Positions 1-6,777 of a stretch of DNA of 26,182 bases are shown in pieces (positions within the stretch are counted from its first letter, which is position 1; every line of letters begins with the position of its first letter). Source of the DNA: a virus; IMG/VR virus record IMGVR_UViG_3300025030_000381, positions 1 to 26,182 of that record; one strand, written 5' to 3'. The translations under genes were made by a program, and so were the position numbers. The notes below the pieces were generated by a model. It worked only from the letters and a program-made list of their open reading frames with translations. It was not told the origin of the DNA and did no database searches.

Positions 1-90
1 CCTCGGGGCGAAGCCACGGGCCGAGGTGGACGAAGCTCAGCCTCGAAGGCGAAGCCTGCGGGCCGAGGGAAGCCACGGGCCTGAGAGAAG
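1..90. repeat. GC-rich hairpin repeat cluster
   Basis: Two and a half imperfect units share a GGCGAAGCC core. Unit 1 (1-26) is bounded by CCTCGG and CCGAGG; unit 2 (41-68) by CCTCG and CGAGG; a partial unit follows (69-87). Each can fold into a hairpin with the GGC-GAA-GCC core nested inside. A further copy at 5992-6013 matches the first 22 bases with one mismatch. This looks like a REP-type dispersed element. No gene is supported in 1-174; the open frame over it is repeat translated through. Confidence 0.6.
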
Positions 91-174
91 GAGAGAAAGA
101 ACGACTCGTCTGGGCGGAGCACCCAGCCGTAGCCTGAATGAAATGTCGTTTCAGCGTCCTTGCCATTATTCTCT

Positions 175-372
175 TCAACAAAGGGCCATTTCTTTTTCTG
201 AGGCCGTTTGAATTACTCGGTCTAAGCTGGATTCGATGAATTTCCGCCGCCGGCCGACTACCACTGTCCGCATCCCCTTGGCAATCAGAGCCGGCTTGAG
301 CCGATAAAATTGACTGCGTGAGATTCCTAATTGCTCTGCAACTTGCTCAGGTGTCAATAATCGTTCAGGCAC
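175..372 (-). CDS. Small HTH DNA-binding protein, excisionase/AlpA-like
   Basis: A 65-residue protein made almost entirely of a MerR/excisionase-type helix-turn-helix (residues 5-45): LTPEQVAEQLGIS, then a second helix, then a basic wing containing VVVGRRRKF. In temperate phages such proteins act as excisionase (directionality factor) or as small transcription regulators. The start is GTG at 372, chosen because AAGGAGG lies 5 bases upstream. It is 121 bp downstream of the RHH regulator on the same strand, so the two are probably co-transcribed from the promoter at 753-781. The region between them is covered by the antisense unit at 447-495. A host-type Xis is the first guess, but the integrase is 2.5 kb away, so a replication or early-control role is equally possible. 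Confidence 0.75.
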   Translation of the reverse strand: MPERLLTPEQVAEQLGISRSQFYRLKPALIAKGMRTVVVGRRRKFIESSLDRVIQTASEKEMALC

Positions 373-411
373 AGATGCCTCCTTGCACTAGGATTTGCTC
401 AGCTTTTTTTC

Positions 412-440
412 TTGACCCAACATCTGATTTGTGCTAGACT
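412..440 (+). promoter_or_regulatory. Sigma70-type promoter of the small antisense RNA
   Basis: The -35 is TTGACC (412-417), the spacer is 17 bases, and the -10 is TAGACT (435-440) preceded by TGC, an extended -10. The predicted start is near 447. No protein gene on this strand follows it closely; the transcript meets a strong terminator within about 50 nt. Confidence 0.65.
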
Positions 441-446
441 TCATCA

Positions 447-495
447 TCTTGCTAGGTTCCCTGGCCACGGATGGGTTTATTCCGTGGCCTTTTTT
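447..495 (+). ncRNA. OOP-like short antisense RNA (predicted)
   Basis: The unit consists of the promoter at 412-440 and the intrinsic terminator at 463-495, giving a transcript of about 50 nt, half of which is the terminator hairpin. It is antisense to the mRNA joining the RHH regulator (ends 494) to the HTH gene (starts 372). Lambda OOP RNA has the same layout: a short RNA opposite the 3' end of an early regulatory gene. That the RNA exists and regulates its target is inference. Confidence 0.5.
463..495 (+). terminator. Intrinsic terminator
   Basis: A perfect 9-bp stem GGCCACGGA / TCCGTGGCC (463-471 with 481-489) has a 9-base loop and is followed directly by six T (490-495). The opposite strand has no T-run after the stem, so it works for plus-strand transcription only. 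The T-run touches the stop codon of the minus-strand RHH gene. Confidence 0.85.
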
Positions 496-745
496 ATTGG
501 TCTGCGACTGCTGGTGCAGGGGTTGCATTTTGCTCTGCTCGTTCTTGTATGAATCTGTCGTAGCCCTTGCGCACCAAAAGCCGCAGGGTACTGCTTCGAT
601 TAGGTTTGGTAGGGTCATTCAGAGCCGCCACATAGTCGATCCGGGCCACCTCTTCCGGGCCAAAATCAGCGGCTAGTCGTACTGTTTGGATTTCTGGAGT
701 CTCACTCATGCTAATCTTGGTTCCTGGTTTAGGGGTAATGCTCAT
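494..745 (-). CDS. Ribbon-helix-helix-like regulator, divergent from the repressor
   Basis: An 83-residue protein whose central part (TVRLAADFGPEEVARIDYVA, then RSSTLRLLVRKGYDRFI) fits a CopG/Arc/MetJ ribbon-helix-helix: one short strand then two helices. The tail is Ala/Pro-rich. Lying divergent to the CI-like gene, it sits where Cro or an Arc-type antirepressor would be. The frame is open back to 844, but that stretch is AT-rich operator DNA. I chose ATG 745 because the promoter at 753-781 places transcription start on it. ATG 709 (71 residues) is the alternative, with a weak AGGA 12 bases upstream. Confidence 0.65.
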   Translation of the reverse strand: MSITPKPGTKISMSETPEIQTVRLAADFGPEEVARIDYVAALNDPTKPNRSSTLRLLVRKGYDRFIQERAEQNATPAPAVADQ

Positions 746-752
746 GGTGGCA

Positions 753-781
753 AGTATCGACAACTTCTTGATTTTCGTCAA
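753..781 (-). promoter_or_regulatory. Early leftward promoter (leaderless mRNA)
   Basis: Read on the minus strand: -35 TTGACG (781-776), 17-base spacer, -10 GATACT (758-753). Seven bases later comes the ATG at 745, so transcription should start on or next to the start codon. A 5-6-5 inverted repeat CTTGATTTTCGTCAAG (767-782) overlaps the -35 and could be a repressor site. Confidence 0.6.
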
Positions 782-810
782 GTATAAAATTATCAATAGA
801 TGGTAGAAAT

Positions 811-827
811 ATATCAACGCTTGATAT
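811..827. promoter_or_regulatory. 17-bp palindromic operator of the genetic switch
   Basis: ATATCAACGCTTGATAT is a perfect 7-3-7 palindrome midway between the two divergent -35 boxes. Extra TATCAA/TTGAT half-sites occur at 791-796 and 768-772, and a second imperfect palindrome, AAGATATAAAAATCTT (844-859), overlaps the rightward -35. This is the expected arrangement for a CI-like dimer. Which protein binds is inferred from position. Confidence 0.65.
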
Positions 828-857
828 AAGTATCTGAAATACAAAGATATAAAAATC

Positions 858-886
858 TTGACTTTTTTTACAAAAAATTGTATTTT
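858..886 (+). promoter_or_regulatory. Repressor promoter (leaderless mRNA)
   Basis: -35 TTGACT (858-863), 17-base spacer, -10 TATTTT (881-886). The predicted start is A893 to A896, so the ATG at 896 has a leader of 0-3 nt. The imperfect palindrome at 844-859 touches the -35, which suggests autoregulation. Confidence 0.6.
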
Positions 887-895
887 CTACTTATT

Positions 896-1357
896 ATGGT
901 AGATACCCGATTAACCTTCGATCATATTCGTATGCGGGAGATTAGGCGAAAGAAGTGCATATTTGCCAAGATATTGGCCCAAAGAGTAGGCTGTAGTGCT
1001 GATCATATAAGCCGCATCGAGAACGGCAAAACACCTCCCGGAATGGGGCTTGCAGAGAAAATAGCAAAGACGCTCTGTATAGCCCCTGAATCGCTCTACC
1101 TGCCCCCAGGATCGACTATCTCTCCCATATCGACCTCTGGGCTATCCCCGGACGAACGGGAGCTACTGGACGCCTACAGGCGACTCCCAGCGAGTTTTAG
1201 GGACTTCGTCAATGCCTTGACCCTGAATCTCACTCAGGCCGAGAAAGGCGAAACACAACAGGAGGCGATTGATATGGCAAGGGGCTATCAGGCAGTGCAG
1301 GATACCCGGCGAGCTTCCGTAGAGTCGGCAAGCAAACGCTCAAAGTCTGCGGGCTAA
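896..1357 (+). CDS. XRE-family phage repressor (CI-like)
   Basis: A 153-residue protein. Residues 8-65 form an XRE/Cro-CI helix-turn-helix (IFAKILAQRVGCSADHISRI, then ENGKTPPGMGLAEKIAKTL). A linker is followed by an acidic-aromatic segment, LSPDERELLDAYRRLP (83-98), common in short XRE repressors. There is no S24 protease domain, so RecA-stimulated self-cleavage is not expected; induction may depend on an antirepressor such as the divergent RHH protein. The frame also opens with TTG at 878, but that codon overlaps the -10 region, so ATG 896 is preferred. No Shine-Dalgarno is present, consistent with leaderless translation as for lambda cI from PRM. Confidence 0.8.
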   Translation: MVDTRLTFDHIRMREIRRKKCIFAKILAQRVGCSADHISRIENGKTPPGMGLAEKIAKTLCIAPESLYLPPGSTISPISTSGLSPDERELLDAYRRLPASFRDFVNALTLNLTQAEKGETQQEAIDMARGYQAVQDTRRASVESASKRSKSAG

Positions 1358-1550
1358 GTGAATCGATCAAGAAGCGGGCCTCAACATGGACAGCATTCCT
1401 ATGCCCCCGTGGTTGTCTCTTTGCTATCATGGTGTACCCCTGATTTGCCCGGTCGGCCCCCTATCTTGATCTGGGGGCGGGATTCGCCGGGTGGGGGAAT
1501 GTTAGGTAAATGTTAGTGGCAAGTCAAAAAGAAAATTTCAGGGGGTAAAT
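1358..1550. other. Non-coding stretch with nested GC hairpin
   Basis: The stem GCCCCC/GGGGGC (1456-1461 with 1473-1478) lies inside a second stem CCCGG/CCGGG (1448-1452 with 1487-1491). Neither strand has a T-run, so it is not a standard terminator. ATGTTAG is repeated at 1499-1505 and 1510-1516. A 27-codon frame from 1386 has no ribosome site and is not called. GGGGG lies 5 bases before the next start codon. Confidence 0.4.
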
Positions 1551-2363
1551 ATGCTACAATTTCAAGTCCACGGTTATGGCCGGGATTCGGGGCAAAGACG
1601 TAAGCGAACTTACAAGGCCAAAGATGAAAAAGAAGCCATTCTCAAAGCAGGCGAAGATGGAACAATTGTCGAAAGGATAGAACAGCTTCCCGATGAACCA
1701 GCAACTGAACGACAAATTGTTTATGCTCGTGGCATAGGCTTAGCCTTTCCATCTGATATAACTAAACAGGAAATGAGCGATTTACTCACTAGGTATGAAT
1801 CGGAAGATGAACCGTCTCCAGCAAGATTGTGTAATTGGGCGAGGGACTTGGGCGTGCTTTGCAGTGATTATAGTGGGAAAGTCGCACTATTCGAGCGGAT
1901 AACAGAAGCCCTTAAAGAACCGGGTAGAGAAAAAGATTTGGCTCTGTGGTTCACCTATATGGTCCTTCGTGAATTTCAACACGCCAATTGGTATCATCCT
2001 GCTGACAGCGGGTTTGACAAAACCTTTGTCCAAAACATTTCCTCGGAGCTTACCGAGGATGAGAAAGTTATCAGTTCTATTAAGCGATATAGCGGGTTTG
2101 AATTGATCAGTTTCGGCGAGAAAACGGATAGCGATGGTACGGTTCACGTAGGCGGCAGCAAGAAAACCATTGCTTATATGACCACAGCAGGATTAATCCG
2201 AAAAAAACTTGGAATACAAGAACGGCCTGCTCCAATGCGCAATCTCAGAGATGAATTTATCCCCCTGGTGGAGAAAAAAAACAATCCGACTGGTTGTGCG
2301 ACCGTAATTGGAGTAATAATACTGATATTGATTGTTATGTTTTTGCTTAGAACAAGTAGTTGA
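1551..2363 (+). CDS. Accessory protein with C-terminal membrane anchor
   Basis: A 270-residue protein. Residues 15-85 contain a basic N-terminus and the segment ATERQIVYARGIGLAFPSDI, continuing into a TKQEMSDLL helix; I have the impression of a small SAP-like helical module seen in hypothetical proteins, from memory only. Residues 86-245 are unrecognised and mixed alpha/beta. A single hydrophobic helix at 249-266 ends four residues before the C-terminus, so it would be tail-anchored with the bulk in the cytoplasm. GGGGG precedes ATG 1551. The gene is followed 22 bp later by a second membrane-protein gene, and the pair sits between repressor and integrase, a usual site for lysogenic conversion, superinfection exclusion or defence genes. 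No such function is shown by motif. Confidence 0.7.
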   Translation: MLQFQVHGYGRDSGQRRKRTYKAKDEKEAILKAGEDGTIVERIEQLPDEPATERQIVYARGIGLAFPSDITKQEMSDLLTRYESEDEPSPARLCNWARDLGVLCSDYSGKVALFERITEALKEPGREKDLALWFTYMVLREFQHANWYHPADSGFDKTFVQNISSELTEDEKVISSIKRYSGFELISFGEKTDSDGTVHVGGSKKTIAYMTTAGLIRKKLGIQERPAPMRNLRDEFIPLVEKKNNPTGCATVIGVIILILIVMFLLRTSS

Positions 2364-2385
2364 GTTTCAGCAAAGGGAGCCTGAT

Positions 2386-2871
2386 ATGGATCGCTGCGAA
2401 CTTTGCGGGTTGGCTACATCGCCGGAGAACCTCCGGCAAATAGATTCTGGAGAGCATGTCTGCCCCACGTGCCAGCAGGGATTACGAGAAGTGAAAACTA
2501 ACCAGGTTTCGCCGACAAAACCAATTTTTAAACAATCCATTTTGCCCGTACATTATAAGCCTTCTGGACAACCATCCAGTAGATTATATATCGGATTAAA
2601 TATAATGTCTGTGATCTTTGTTCTTGTCGGTTTGTTCGGCGTGTGGCTTGGATCATGGATAATATCTCGGACAGAATCTAACGAACTGAGTATAGTAGCT
2701 GGACTGATGTTCGCAGCTGTATCGATCCTGCCTATAGCCATAGGTCTCGTGCTGAGCTGTTTGCGAGACATTGCTATTTATAACCGAGATACGGTCCAGG
2801 CAATTAAAGAGCTGCGGCAATCACAGAATTTACAGCACACAGAATCTCAAGTCCAATCTAAAACCGATTAA
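2386..2871 (+). CDS. Zinc-ribbon protein with two transmembrane helices
   Basis: A 161-residue protein. The N-terminal zinc ribbon has C4/C7 (CELC) and C26/C29 (CPTC). A 40-residue linker leads to two predicted membrane helices at about 70-94 and 102-126 with a short loop, and then a polar, Gln-rich tail. ATG 2386 is chosen because AAAGGGAG lies 6 bases upstream; the open frame extends further back but overlaps the upstream gene. It is probably co-transcribed with the 1551 gene and its last 4 bp overlap the 3' end of the convergent integrase. The pairing of a membrane-anchored partner with a zinc-ribbon membrane protein is consistent with a two-protein membrane complex, which is inference. 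Confidence 0.7.
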   Translation: MDRCELCGLATSPENLRQIDSGEHVCPTCQQGLREVKTNQVSPTKPIFKQSILPVHYKPSGQPSSRLYIGLNIMSVIFVLVGLFGVWLGSWIISRTESNELSIVAGLMFAAVSILPIAIGLVLSCLRDIAIYNRDTVQAIKELRQSQNLQHTESQVQSKTD

Positions 2872-4028
2872 CCTAACTGCCTAGCTACTTCTTCGGCCCG
2901 GGCCAGGTCCCGCTCGGCGTAGATCTCCGTGGACGACATGTTGGAGTGCCCGCCGGCGATGCGGGCCGTTTCTATATCGAAGTGTTTGCGGATGTTGGTC
3001 AGGAAGGTGTGCCGCAATCGGTGCGGCCCCCAGCATTCCACCTGAAGCCCATCACGCCTGGCTGTCTTGATGGCGTACCAAATAGCACGGTAGTAGGTCC
3101 GCCGATCGTACAAGGGCCGCATAGCCTGCCGGGACCGCCCACGCTGGGCCATAGAGTCATCAGGAGTAAAGCAATATTGATCAGGCTTTCGCTCCAGAAA
3201 AGGCCTTAGAATCTTTTGACTTTGAGGCCCGATCGCCACGTGCCGGGTATGTCCCAGGTGCTCGGTCTTATGCTGCTCCGGCCGGTAAATCCACACCGTC
3301 CCTGAACGGTCAATATTCTGGGGTCTCAGTAAGCAGACCTCTGTGCTACGCATACCTGTCAAGAGCTGTAGCTGGACCATAGATTGCAACGTAGCAGGCA
3401 TGTAGGGCAGGACGGCTCTCACCTGTTTCTCGTCAATTGGGCGTACTATAGCGGTTTCACGGGCCCCTGAGCGGCCGCGTTGGAGATTACGGACGACCTG
3501 GACCGCATGCCACGTTGATGGAGGCACTATTTGTTCATCGGCGGCCCAGTAATACATGCGTTTGACGATATTGATCTTGGCATTGATGGTCGTCCGGGCC
3601 AGATTGTCATCGATCATCTTTTGACGAATCGCCTTGATTTCCGTCTGTGTTACCGCATCGGCCGGCAACGATCCGTAATGTTCGCTAACCAGCCTGATTC
3701 CCCAAATAATCCTTTTTGCCTCACCTGTGAGCGTACCATCTTGACGGCGGTAGTATATCTGGGCATGCGCAATATAGGCAGCAACCAGGTCAGATACAGT
3801 TGTAACCTTTCCGCCACTATGTTTTCTGGCTGCGGTCTCCCACCAATTACGGACGATATACACAGCAGCTTTACGGTTGTCAGGCGAGTCCAGGAGGGCG
3901 TGTCTTGCCCCCGGAGGCCGGATGGGTCGATATTTTTGCTTGTCCTCCCCAGGCAGCTTGCCTCGCCACCAGAGCCGGCCATTGTTAGCGTATATGCATC
4001 CGGGCGGCTTGGATTGCGATTTTGCCAT
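2868..4028 (-). CDS. int: Tyrosine site-specific recombinase (phage integrase)
   Basis: A 386-residue protein, normal for phage integrases. Residues 1-60 look like an arm-binding domain and 75-175 like a SAM-like core-binding domain (VSDLVAAYIAHAQ). The catalytic domain shows R227 (LLTGMRSTE), a likely K254, H336-x-x-R339 (PHRLRH), H361 (GGHSNMSS) and nucleophile Y370 (STEIYAE). All hallmark residues are present, so it should be active. ATG 4028 is chosen over an upstream TTG (4061) because the extension is not conserved-looking; neither has a clear ribosome site. The adjacent tRNA half at 4171-4208 is the likely attP core. The gene converges on the accessory pair with a 4-bp overlap. Confidence 0.93.
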   Translation of the reverse strand: MAKSQSKPPGCIYANNGRLWWRGKLPGEDKQKYRPIRPPGARHALLDSPDNRKAAVYIVRNWWETAARKHSGGKVTTVSDLVAAYIAHAQIYYRRQDGTLTGEAKRIIWGIRLVSEHYGSLPADAVTQTEIKAIRQKMIDDNLARTTINAKINIVKRMYYWAADEQIVPPSTWHAVQVVRNLQRGRSGARETAIVRPIDEKQVRAVLPYMPATLQSMVQLQLLTGMRSTEVCLLRPQNIDRSGTVWIYRPEQHKTEHLGHTRHVAIGPQSQKILRPFLERKPDQYCFTPDDSMAQRGRSRQAMRPLYDRRTYYRAIWYAIKTARRDGLQVECWGPHRLRHTFLTNIRKHFDIETARIAGGHSNMSSTEIYAERDLARAEEVARQLG

Positions 4029-4168
4029 TGAAAAATACCCAACCCCGCGTGATAATGACAAGCGTGAAAGATAGCTTTATAATTCTTAGTGTTATAAAAC
4101 GATTTGTGCTGCAGGTCAAGCAGAAAATAAATTGTTCTAACTGTTTGGTTGAAAGATATTTAGAAAAT

Positions 4169-4208
<40 letters not shown>

Positions 4209-4366
4209 ATTCTTCCAAGGTAATTTCTAAGTTTTTGAACAACAGAGACTTGTAATATAAGCCCATTTACAACATTGGCTTATAAAGTCTCATTCTGTGT
4301 TAGTCTGTACTGATTTTGTTGCACAAAAGGGGGGAATTATACGGTGTGTTATACTGGCGATATACC
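4209..4366. other. Non-coding region with large imperfect palindrome
   Basis: TATAAGCC (4254-4261 region) pairs with GGCTTATA (4277-4284), and flanking GAGACTT / AAGTCTC plus ACAGA / TCTGT extend the inverted repeat over about 4241-4301 with small bulges. There is no T-run on either strand. Further right, a minus-strand TATAAT (around 4335-4340) lacks a good -35. The region separates the end of the late operon from int. It may hold integrase-arm, accessory-factor or termination functions. Confidence 0.4.
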
Positions 4367-4804
4367 CTATGATGCTATCACAGGCCAAAGCTTCCTTGGA
4401 CATTCAAAGTTTTTATACTTCCATTTAGATTCCAATAGACAACCACAGCCTTTTTTTTCTCCTCCCAATCTTAATTCCTGAGTTATAGGTTTGCCACACC
4501 AAAAACCCATTTCATCCTTCGTCAGCAGTTCGCATTTGAAACAAACTTCCTGGCGTCGCTGCAATACTACTGCAGAAACAATCCCTCCCCCTGCTACACG
4601 GCCCAGAGCTTGAGAGGTTCGATGTATGATCTTTTGAGAAAAACTCTTGTCTTTTTTTCCATCTCGCCGGGCAAACAGATCGCCAATGTAATCCGGTCCC
4701 TGCTCCGCACATAATCCGCAAAAGACGGCACTGGTATAAGCCTCATGTTTCTTACACCAGGGGTACTTCCCTTGCTGTCCTAAGAATATACATTGAGTTA
4801 CCAT
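4367..4804 (-). CDS. Cysteine-rich double zinc-ribbon protein (last late gene)
   Basis: A 145-residue protein with ten cysteines in two groups. The N-terminal group is C5, C17, C29, C32. The C-terminal group is C88, C91 (CFKC), C103, C120, C122 (GCGC) and C135 in CPRKLW. The C-terminal CxxC, CG, CGC, CPxxLW pattern resembles small zinc proteins found in tailed phages. Between the groups is a Gly/Ala-rich hydrophobic stretch (70-82). ATG 4804 overlaps the stop of the previous gene (ATGGTAA), consistent with translational coupling; no good Shine-Dalgarno is seen. It is the last gene of the late run. A virion or assembly role is likely from position; its function is unknown. Confidence 0.65.
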   Translation of the reverse strand: MVTQCIFLGQQGKYPWCKKHEAYTSAVFCGLCAEQGPDYIGDLFARRDGKKDKSFSQKIIHRTSQALGRVAGGGIVSAVVLQRRQEVCFKCELLTKDEMGFWCGKPITQELRLGGEKKGCGCLLESKWKYKNFECPRKLWPVIAS

Positions 4805-5982
4805 GTCGGCGTCAGTTCGCAACTGCCTCCCTCGGCACAAGGACTATACTGTTTGGCATCGTAAGAACCGCCGCCACCAGAATTGACATGTCCGTTGCAA
4901 GCTAAATCATTTGCCAAGGTTGGCGGGCTGTTGCATTGATACCTAGCAGTATCTTCAACGGCATAAAAAAATAAATGAGTATTCCAGTCGTAATCACAAG
5001 CATATTTTTGGCCTAAACTAAGGCCGGGTTCAGAAAGAATAGGGCGCGTATGCCGATAATCTATGATAACTGCCCATACGACCCATTGAGTATCAGTGCC
5101 GTTGGCTACTAGCTGCAAAGTCGCATACCAGTACCAACCAGGATACCCTGGAACGCCAAACTTGGGTGTGTTCCACATACAAGAGTTGCCGAGCGTGGGT
5201 ATCAAAATCCAGCCTGCGGGGTTTTTGAGTTCTTCTATAGCTGCGGCAACTACCGCTTGCTCAGTGCAATTCCCGCAAGGAGTTATAGTGCCGGAAAAAA
5301 CAGCCGTATAGTATCGGGGAGTTACTCCAAGATGGCTCCAGGCAACAATCGCAGAACCATCATATCCGCTGTTTCCGAAAGGAAAACCACAGCCGGTAAC
5401 GATATTATCATTGGGTATGGCCGATGTACTTCCAGCCTCACACCAAGCGGGTGTAATTTCGTATGCCGTTCCAGGGGCATATCCAGCAGTAAAGAGACCC
5501 GCTCCTCCGCCTGAAGCTCCTGCACTTATTAATAACTCTCTTGTAGCCGACGGTCCTAAAAGAGAGCCGGAAAGAAATAAAGTATTACTGCCTGAACATA
5601 TCGGAAATTCGGCTGACCAGATGCAGTTAGTCTCAGAAACCAAAGGCAGTGTCCAGGTATTATTCACCTCAGCAAAACAAGCAGGATACCCACTACAAAC
5701 TATCACGTCAGAAAAAGTTATGGTTATGTTTTCACTTATCCCGCCTTGATCTATACCGCTACAGGCACAAAGGCATCTGGAACACTGCTCACAACAGGTT
5801 CTTGTTCCTTGACATCCCCGTTTGGCTTTCGTCTGGTTAGGCGTATCGCAATGCCTGGCGAACATGCGGTAATAATAATCGTTTTCCGGCGGTGTGAGGG
5901 GGTCTCCGCATTCCTTTGGGTCGCCAGCGGCAACGTACTGTTCCCAAGTCGCCACCGCATAAGATGTATAATAATCAGACAT
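4798..5982 (-). CDS. Cysteine-rich putative tail-tip/receptor-binding protein
   Basis: A 394-residue protein with 23 cysteines, exceptional for a phage structural protein. A dense cluster lies at residues 57-74 (C57, C63, C64, C67, C70, C72, C74), with others spaced through a Gly/Ser/Thr/aromatic beta-type sequence to the C-terminus. No signal peptide is visible. It is the second-to-last late gene, downstream of two minor tail proteins, where receptor-binding or tail-tip proteins lie in siphoviruses. The cysteines could bind metal or form disulfides in the extracellular virion. The start at 5982 has a weak CGAG ribosome site, and the copy of the GC-rich repeat lies 10 bp upstream. No family is recognised. 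Confidence 0.6.
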   Translation of the reverse strand: MSDYYTSYAVATWEQYVAAGDPKECGDPLTPPENDYYYRMFARHCDTPNQTKAKRGCQGTRTCCEQCSRCLCACSGIDQGGISENITITFSDVIVCSGYPACFAEVNNTWTLPLVSETNCIWSAEFPICSGSNTLFLSGSLLGPSATRELLISAGASGGGAGLFTAGYAPGTAYEITPAWCEAGSTSAIPNDNIVTGCGFPFGNSGYDGSAIVAWSHLGVTPRYYTAVFSGTITPCGNCTEQAVVAAAIEELKNPAGWILIPTLGNSCMWNTPKFGVPGYPGWYWYATLQLVANGTDTQWVVWAVIIDYRHTRPILSEPGLSLGQKYACDYDWNTHLFFYAVEDTARYQCNSPPTLANDLACNGHVNSGGGGSYDAKQYSPCAEGGSCELTPTW

Positions 5983-5991
5983 ACCAGCTCG

Positions 5992-6013
5992 CCTCGGGGC
6001 GAAGCCACAGGCC
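5992..6013. repeat. Dispersed GC-rich repeat, second copy
   Basis: It matches window positions 1-22 with one mismatch (A for G in the 18th base). It occupies the only gap (54 bp) between the last tail genes, directly in the ribosome-binding region of the cysteine-rich gene, and would form a hairpin there in the mRNA. Confidence 0.6.
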
Positions 6014-6036
6014 TCGCCGACTCATCTAGGCAGGTT

Positions 6037-6777
6037 TTAGGTACAGGAACAAACGATAACCTTAAGAGATTCTCCACCGAGAATGCCAGCCTCGATTATT
6101 GAATTTGTTAACTTATCCCATGCAAGAATAACTCCACAATATTGGTCCACAGACATGGAGATATAAACAACATTTCCGTCTTGACTTGTTTGTACTCGAA
6201 GCCCATTTGTGGATACCGTACTCAAAAGCGGGTCTAGAGAATAGCCTCCCCATACCTCAGAGAAATATTCCAATGTAACTGCAACCGCTTTACAATTTGT
6301 CGCTGAGATAACAAATAGGTTCGAACTGTCCGCCGCACCAACGCCTAGAACGCTAGCTGCATAACCACCCGCTAAAGCATTAATGGCAGCTACCATCGTA
6401 GTTAGCGTAGTATAGACGCTAAATAGCAAGGTAGAAGTGCCTGGTCCCGTACCGCCCGTTTTTACCAAGATGACAGCCCCGGCTGTTACCTGTACTGTGT
6501 AAGCCGTGCCATCACCAGTACCTAATACCGATAGAGCATCACTGATACTAACGGGATCAACGTAGAGACCGCCGTATTTATGGCTAGTTGGCGGACCTTC
6601 ATTTATAGCAACTTCCTTTATTTGGCCAGGCCGGATAGAAGAAGTAGCCGTTTGAGCGGCAAAAGAGATTGATTTTCTAATAACTCCCAGCGGGCCGTGA
6701 TGCCTTTTTTGCTCGCTGATATATTTGACGGCTTCGTTAAGAATCCGAGCGGCTTTGCTGTCTATAACGTACCTCAT
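6037..6777 (-). CDS. Minor tail protein, unrecognised
   Basis: A 246-residue protein. The N-terminal 35 residues are helical and basic (DSKAARILNEAVKYISEQKR). The rest is rich in Thr, Ser, Gly and Val with beta character, including a TGDGTAYTVQVTAGAV region suggestive of a virion surface domain. ATG 6777 forms an ATGA overlap with the upstream stop, so it is translationally coupled; an upstream ATG at 6792 lacks a ribosome site. It lies between the tail gene at 6774-7709 and the cysteine-rich protein. Tail-tip membership is inferred from order only. Confidence 0.6.
   Translation of the reverse strand: MRYVIDSKAARILNEAVKYISEQKRHHGPLGVIRKSISFAAQTATSSIRPGQIKEVAINEGPPTSHKYGGLYVDPVSISDALSVLGTGDGTAYTVQVTAGAVILVKTGGTGPGTSTLLFSVYTTLTTMVAAINALAGGYAASVLGVGAADSSNLFVISATNCKAVAVTLEYFSEVWGGYSLDPLLSTVSTNGLRVQTSQDGNVVYISMSVDQYCGVILAWDKLTNSIIEAGILGGESLKVIVCSCT

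Noticed and set aside
388-618. 76-codon minus-strand frame
   Set aside because: It overlaps the RHH gene in another frame and crosses the terminator; there is no ribosome site.
878-895. TTG 878 as start of the repressor
   Set aside because: This codon and the following ones overlap the -10 box; transcription cannot include them from that promoter.
1448-1491. GC hairpin as terminator of the repressor gene
   Set aside because: No T-run follows the stem on either strand.
3531-4031. 166-codon plus-strand frame
   Set aside because: It is opposite the integrase catalytic and core-binding domains, which carry all hallmark residues on the minus strand.
4330-4345. Minus-strand TATAAT as int promoter
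   Set aside because: The -10 is perfect, but no acceptable -35 lies at 16-18 bases; noted within the intergenic entry only.
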